Made by a program: the position numbers and the translations under genes. A stretch of DNA of 64,000 bases. It comes from JAUIKM01 sp964445695. GTDB taxonomy: Bacteria; Bacteroidota; Ignavibacteria; Kapaibacteriales; UBA7675. Position 1 is the stretch's first letter. Every line of letters begins with the position of its first letter. The notes beneath the pieces are model-generated. The model worked only from the letters and a program-made list of their open reading frames with translations, was not told the origin of the DNA and ran no database searches. The stretch lies in the NCBI GenBank assembly GCA_964445695.1, contig CAYULF010000016.1:62001-126000 (forward strand), given 5' to 3'. Of this stretch, positions 62,127-64,000 are shown in pieces.

Positions 62127-64000
62127 ATGGACCTTCACGCACATGTTCCGACTCGCAGGCGGCGGCGCAGCGCTGGACTGATTCTCCTCTTTATGTGCCT
62201 CTCCTGTGCGGCCGGCGCGGCGCAGCAGCCCGACGATTCTCCTCGCTCCGACTTTTCCCCTGAGCCGCTTCAGCTTCGCTGGCGGTTTGAGCTTTTTGCT
62301 GGTCTCGGCCTGTACCTGCATTCGGGTTCGCCCTTTGGTGCGGATGCGCCCAACCTGCCTCCCGGGGCTCCGGCTTTTGAGCCCACATTCGGCAGCATGC
62401 CGACGATCGCCGCAGCTGTTTCACCTGTCGAAATCCACTTCAGTCCCGACCTGAGCCTCAGCGCGGGCGTCGAGGCCGCATTCGGCAACTTCGGCACGCA
62501 GTTCACCAGCATCGAAACCACGTCGCTCATCGTGCAGGGCGTGCCGACGGAAGGGCAAAACGAACATCTGGTGGACCTCAGCATGCAGGCCCTGACGCTT
62601 ACTGCCTGGCTCGACCTGCGCGCCGGCAACTGGCATCTGCGCTCCGGACCGCAGCTCCTGCTCGCCACCGGACATCAATACGATCAGACCGAAACGATTC
62701 TGGCGCCGGACGGCTCCGAGTTTCCCGAGGGTGGCGACAGCCGCGTGATCGACAGCGACAACCACAATCTCGATCTTGACCAAACTATCCTGGGTCTGGA
62801 TCTCGCGCTCTCCTACGAAGTCTTCCTCGACGAGCAGCGCCGCCTTTCCATCAGCCCCGAGATTCACTTTCAACCGCGCAGTTTCAGCCTGCGCGGCGAA
62901 ACCGACTGGCAGGTACGCGTCGCCCAGGCCGGCTTTCGCGTCGCCTGGTCGTCGGCCGCACCCACGCCGCCGACCGTCCTGCGGGACAGCGTCCTGTTGC
63001 GCGATACCACCACGCAAATATTCGCGGACCTTGCCGCAGAAGTCCTCGAACTGCAAAGCCGCACAGAAACCATCGAACGCGACACGCTCAGCCCGCTGCG
63101 CATCCACGAACGCACCGTCATCAGCGAAAACTGGCTGCGACGCATCCCCGCGCCCGAAGAACTGCTCGTCGTCGCTCTGGAAGCTGAATTCGTCGGCGCG
63201 GACGGCTCCGCCGGCGCCAACCTGACGCTCGACATGGACCAGGCGCGCGAGCTCGTTTTTGTGCCGATTTCACCGCTGTGGTTTGCCGCGGAATTCCCGC
63301 GCGAACGGCTGCTGCCGGACATGGAGGTGCTGCGCGAGCGGGCACGCCCCGACCTCGACCTGAGCGTGATCGACACAATCGGCCGCCGCATGGCCGACAT
63401 GCCGGACACGCGTCTGACGGTCGTCGGTGCGGATGAATCCGTCGCCGACTTCCTGCGCGGGCAGCTTGGCGCGGCATGGTCGATTGACGCGGAACGCATC
63501 ATCTTTGAGCCGAAGCGGTCGGCGGCCGGCGATGCGCCGCGTGCGCGGCTGTCGTCCGACAACCCGGTGCTGCTTGCGCCGCTGGAGCTGCTGCGCGACG
63601 TCCCGCGTGTGCGCCGCCCGATCTCCATTCGTTTTGCGCCTTTTGTCTATAGCGAGAACGAGATTCCGCGCTGGCGTCTCTACGCACACCATGCGCACGA
63701 TACGGCGCTGACGATTTTCGACATTGTCGGCGGCGGGCAACCGCAAGCATACACATGGGAAATACCGACGGAGCTCATGCCGGCAATACTGAGCTGGGAG
63801 GACGCCATCGTGGGCCGCTTTGAAGTCAATGCCGACCGCGCCGAGCCGGTGGAAGCCGAGCCGGTCTACATCAGCTTCCGGCAGATCACCACGTCCAACT
63901 ACACCAGCGGAACCCAGGTCCGCATCGGCCTGGATCTGCAGGCGGGCGCACTGGAGCGCCAGATTGAGATACATGCGAATTTGCTGCGGAAAGCCGCGCT
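62127..64000 (+). CDS. large envelope protein, barrel-like N-terminal part (partial, cut by window end)
   Basis: Open from the ATG at 62127 to the window edge (at least 624 codons, no stop). The signal peptide has an Arg-rich n-region (RRRRRSAGLILLFMCLSCAAGAAQQ). Residues about 40-270 alternate like an outer-membrane barrel (FELFAGLGLYLHSG, HFQPRSFSLRGE). A short helix follows (TQIFADLAAEVLELQSRTETIERD). The remainder is a periplasmic beta-rich region with LTVVGADESVADFLRGQLG and RPISIRFAPFVYSENEIPRW, loosely OmpA-related. Large minus-strand open frames across it are Arg/Ala/Ser-rich and not real. Probably an OmpA-like cell-envelope protein; the C-terminal domain is not visible. Confidence 0.75.
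   Translation, partial: MDLHAHVPTRRRRRSAGLILLFMCLSCAAGAAQQPDDSPRSDFSPEPLQLRWRFELFAGLGLYLHSGSPFGADAPNLPPGAPAFEPTFGSMPTIAAAVSPVEIHFSPDLSLSAGVEAAFGNFGTQFTSIETTSLIVQGVPTEGQNEHLVDLSMQALTLTAWLDLRAGNWHLRSGPQLLLATGHQYDQTETILAPDGSEFPEGGDSRVIDSDNHNLDLDQTILGLDLALSYEVFLDEQRRLSISPEIHFQPRSFSLRGETDWQVRVAQAGFRVAWSSAAPTPPTVLRDSVLLRDTTTQIFADLAAEVLELQSRTETIERDTLSPLRIHERTVISENWLRRIPAPEELLVVALEAEFVGADGSAGANLTLDMDQARELVFVPISPLWFAAEFPRERLLPDMEVLRERARPDLDLSVIDTIGRRMADMPDTRLTVVGADESVADFLRGQLGAAWSIDAERIIFEPKRSAAGDAPRARLSSDNPVLLAPLELLRDVPRVRRPISIRFAPFVYSENEIPRWRLYAHHAHDTALTIFDIVGGGQPQAYTWEIPTELMPAILSWEDAIVGRFEVNADRAEPVEAEPVYISFRQITTSNYTSGTQVRIGLDLQAGALERQIEIHANLLRKAA

Noticed and set aside
62421..63974. Overlapping minus-strand open frames near the window end
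   Set aside because: Shadows of the plus-strand envelope gene, which stays open for at least 624 codons with a signal peptide.

Overview
The window looks like chromosome from a GC-rich member of the Bacteroidota/FCB group (Chlorobi, Ignavibacteria and Kapabacteria relatives are possible). Four observations support this. Several secreted proteins end in type IX secretion (T9SS) sorting domains. There are SusC-like TonB receptors with carboxypeptidase-regulatory N-termini. There are LytS/LytTR regulators. Several genes are preceded by the Bacteroidota promoter form TTTG-N19-21-TAnnTTTG. No tRNA, rRNA, CRISPR array or intact insertion sequence was seen.

Layout. 1-3.7 kb: an RND exporter (cut by the window edge), a LolA-like carrier and an outer-membrane barrel, joined by ATGA overlaps. 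3.8-9.8 kb, minus strand: the four-gene ligase-associated DNA repair cluster (exonuclease, ATP-dependent ligase, Lhr-like helicase, PdeM). 10-13.8 kb: an ECF42-type sigma factor with its DGPF/YCII partner, then a second ECF sigma overlapping an unusual anti-sigma-like protein that ends in a T9SS domain. 14-22.7 kb: small housekeeping and stress genes, a Kv-type channel, a family of small secreted cysteine-containing proteins, AlkD-like repair, and a Fur/Zur-MerC pair with a visible promoter and operator. 22.7-25.5 kb: an AT-rich island carrying one NACHT NTPase, a candidate NLR-like defence gene. 25.5-36.4 kb: a hydrolase, a CxxCH lipoprotein, a LytTR two-component pair divergent from two TonB receptors, and a GxxExxY protein lacking its usual E-x-K residues. 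37-43.5 kb: a run of three envelope genes ending in a PD40/OmpA-like protein. 43.7-47 kb: rhomboid protease and a T9SS cargo protein. 48-49.7 kb: a trans-sulfuration enzyme controlled by a SAM-I riboswitch with readable terminator and antiterminator. 49.7-53.6 kb: a CGNR regulator/DsrE/flavin-oxidase-like cassette lying between a serine hydrolase gene and a decayed copy of that gene's 3' end. 53.7-64 kb: a secreted YCII protein, a cNMP-domain histidine kinase, a tandem-Rieske protein, two large secreted proteins, a YdeI-like protein and a cut-off envelope protein.

The most unusual signals are: (i) two dispersed copies of a roughly 110-nt element at 16.0 and 47.6 kb whose stems are conserved while the loops differ, suggesting an undescribed structured RNA; (ii) the sigma/anti-sigma pair with a T9SS tail; (iii) the isolated NACHT gene; (iv) the cassette flanked by 172-bp diverged direct repeats; and (v) a frame-independent, patchy enrichment of GTT(T)AA(A)C words. 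All homology statements come from reading motifs by eye; no search was run.
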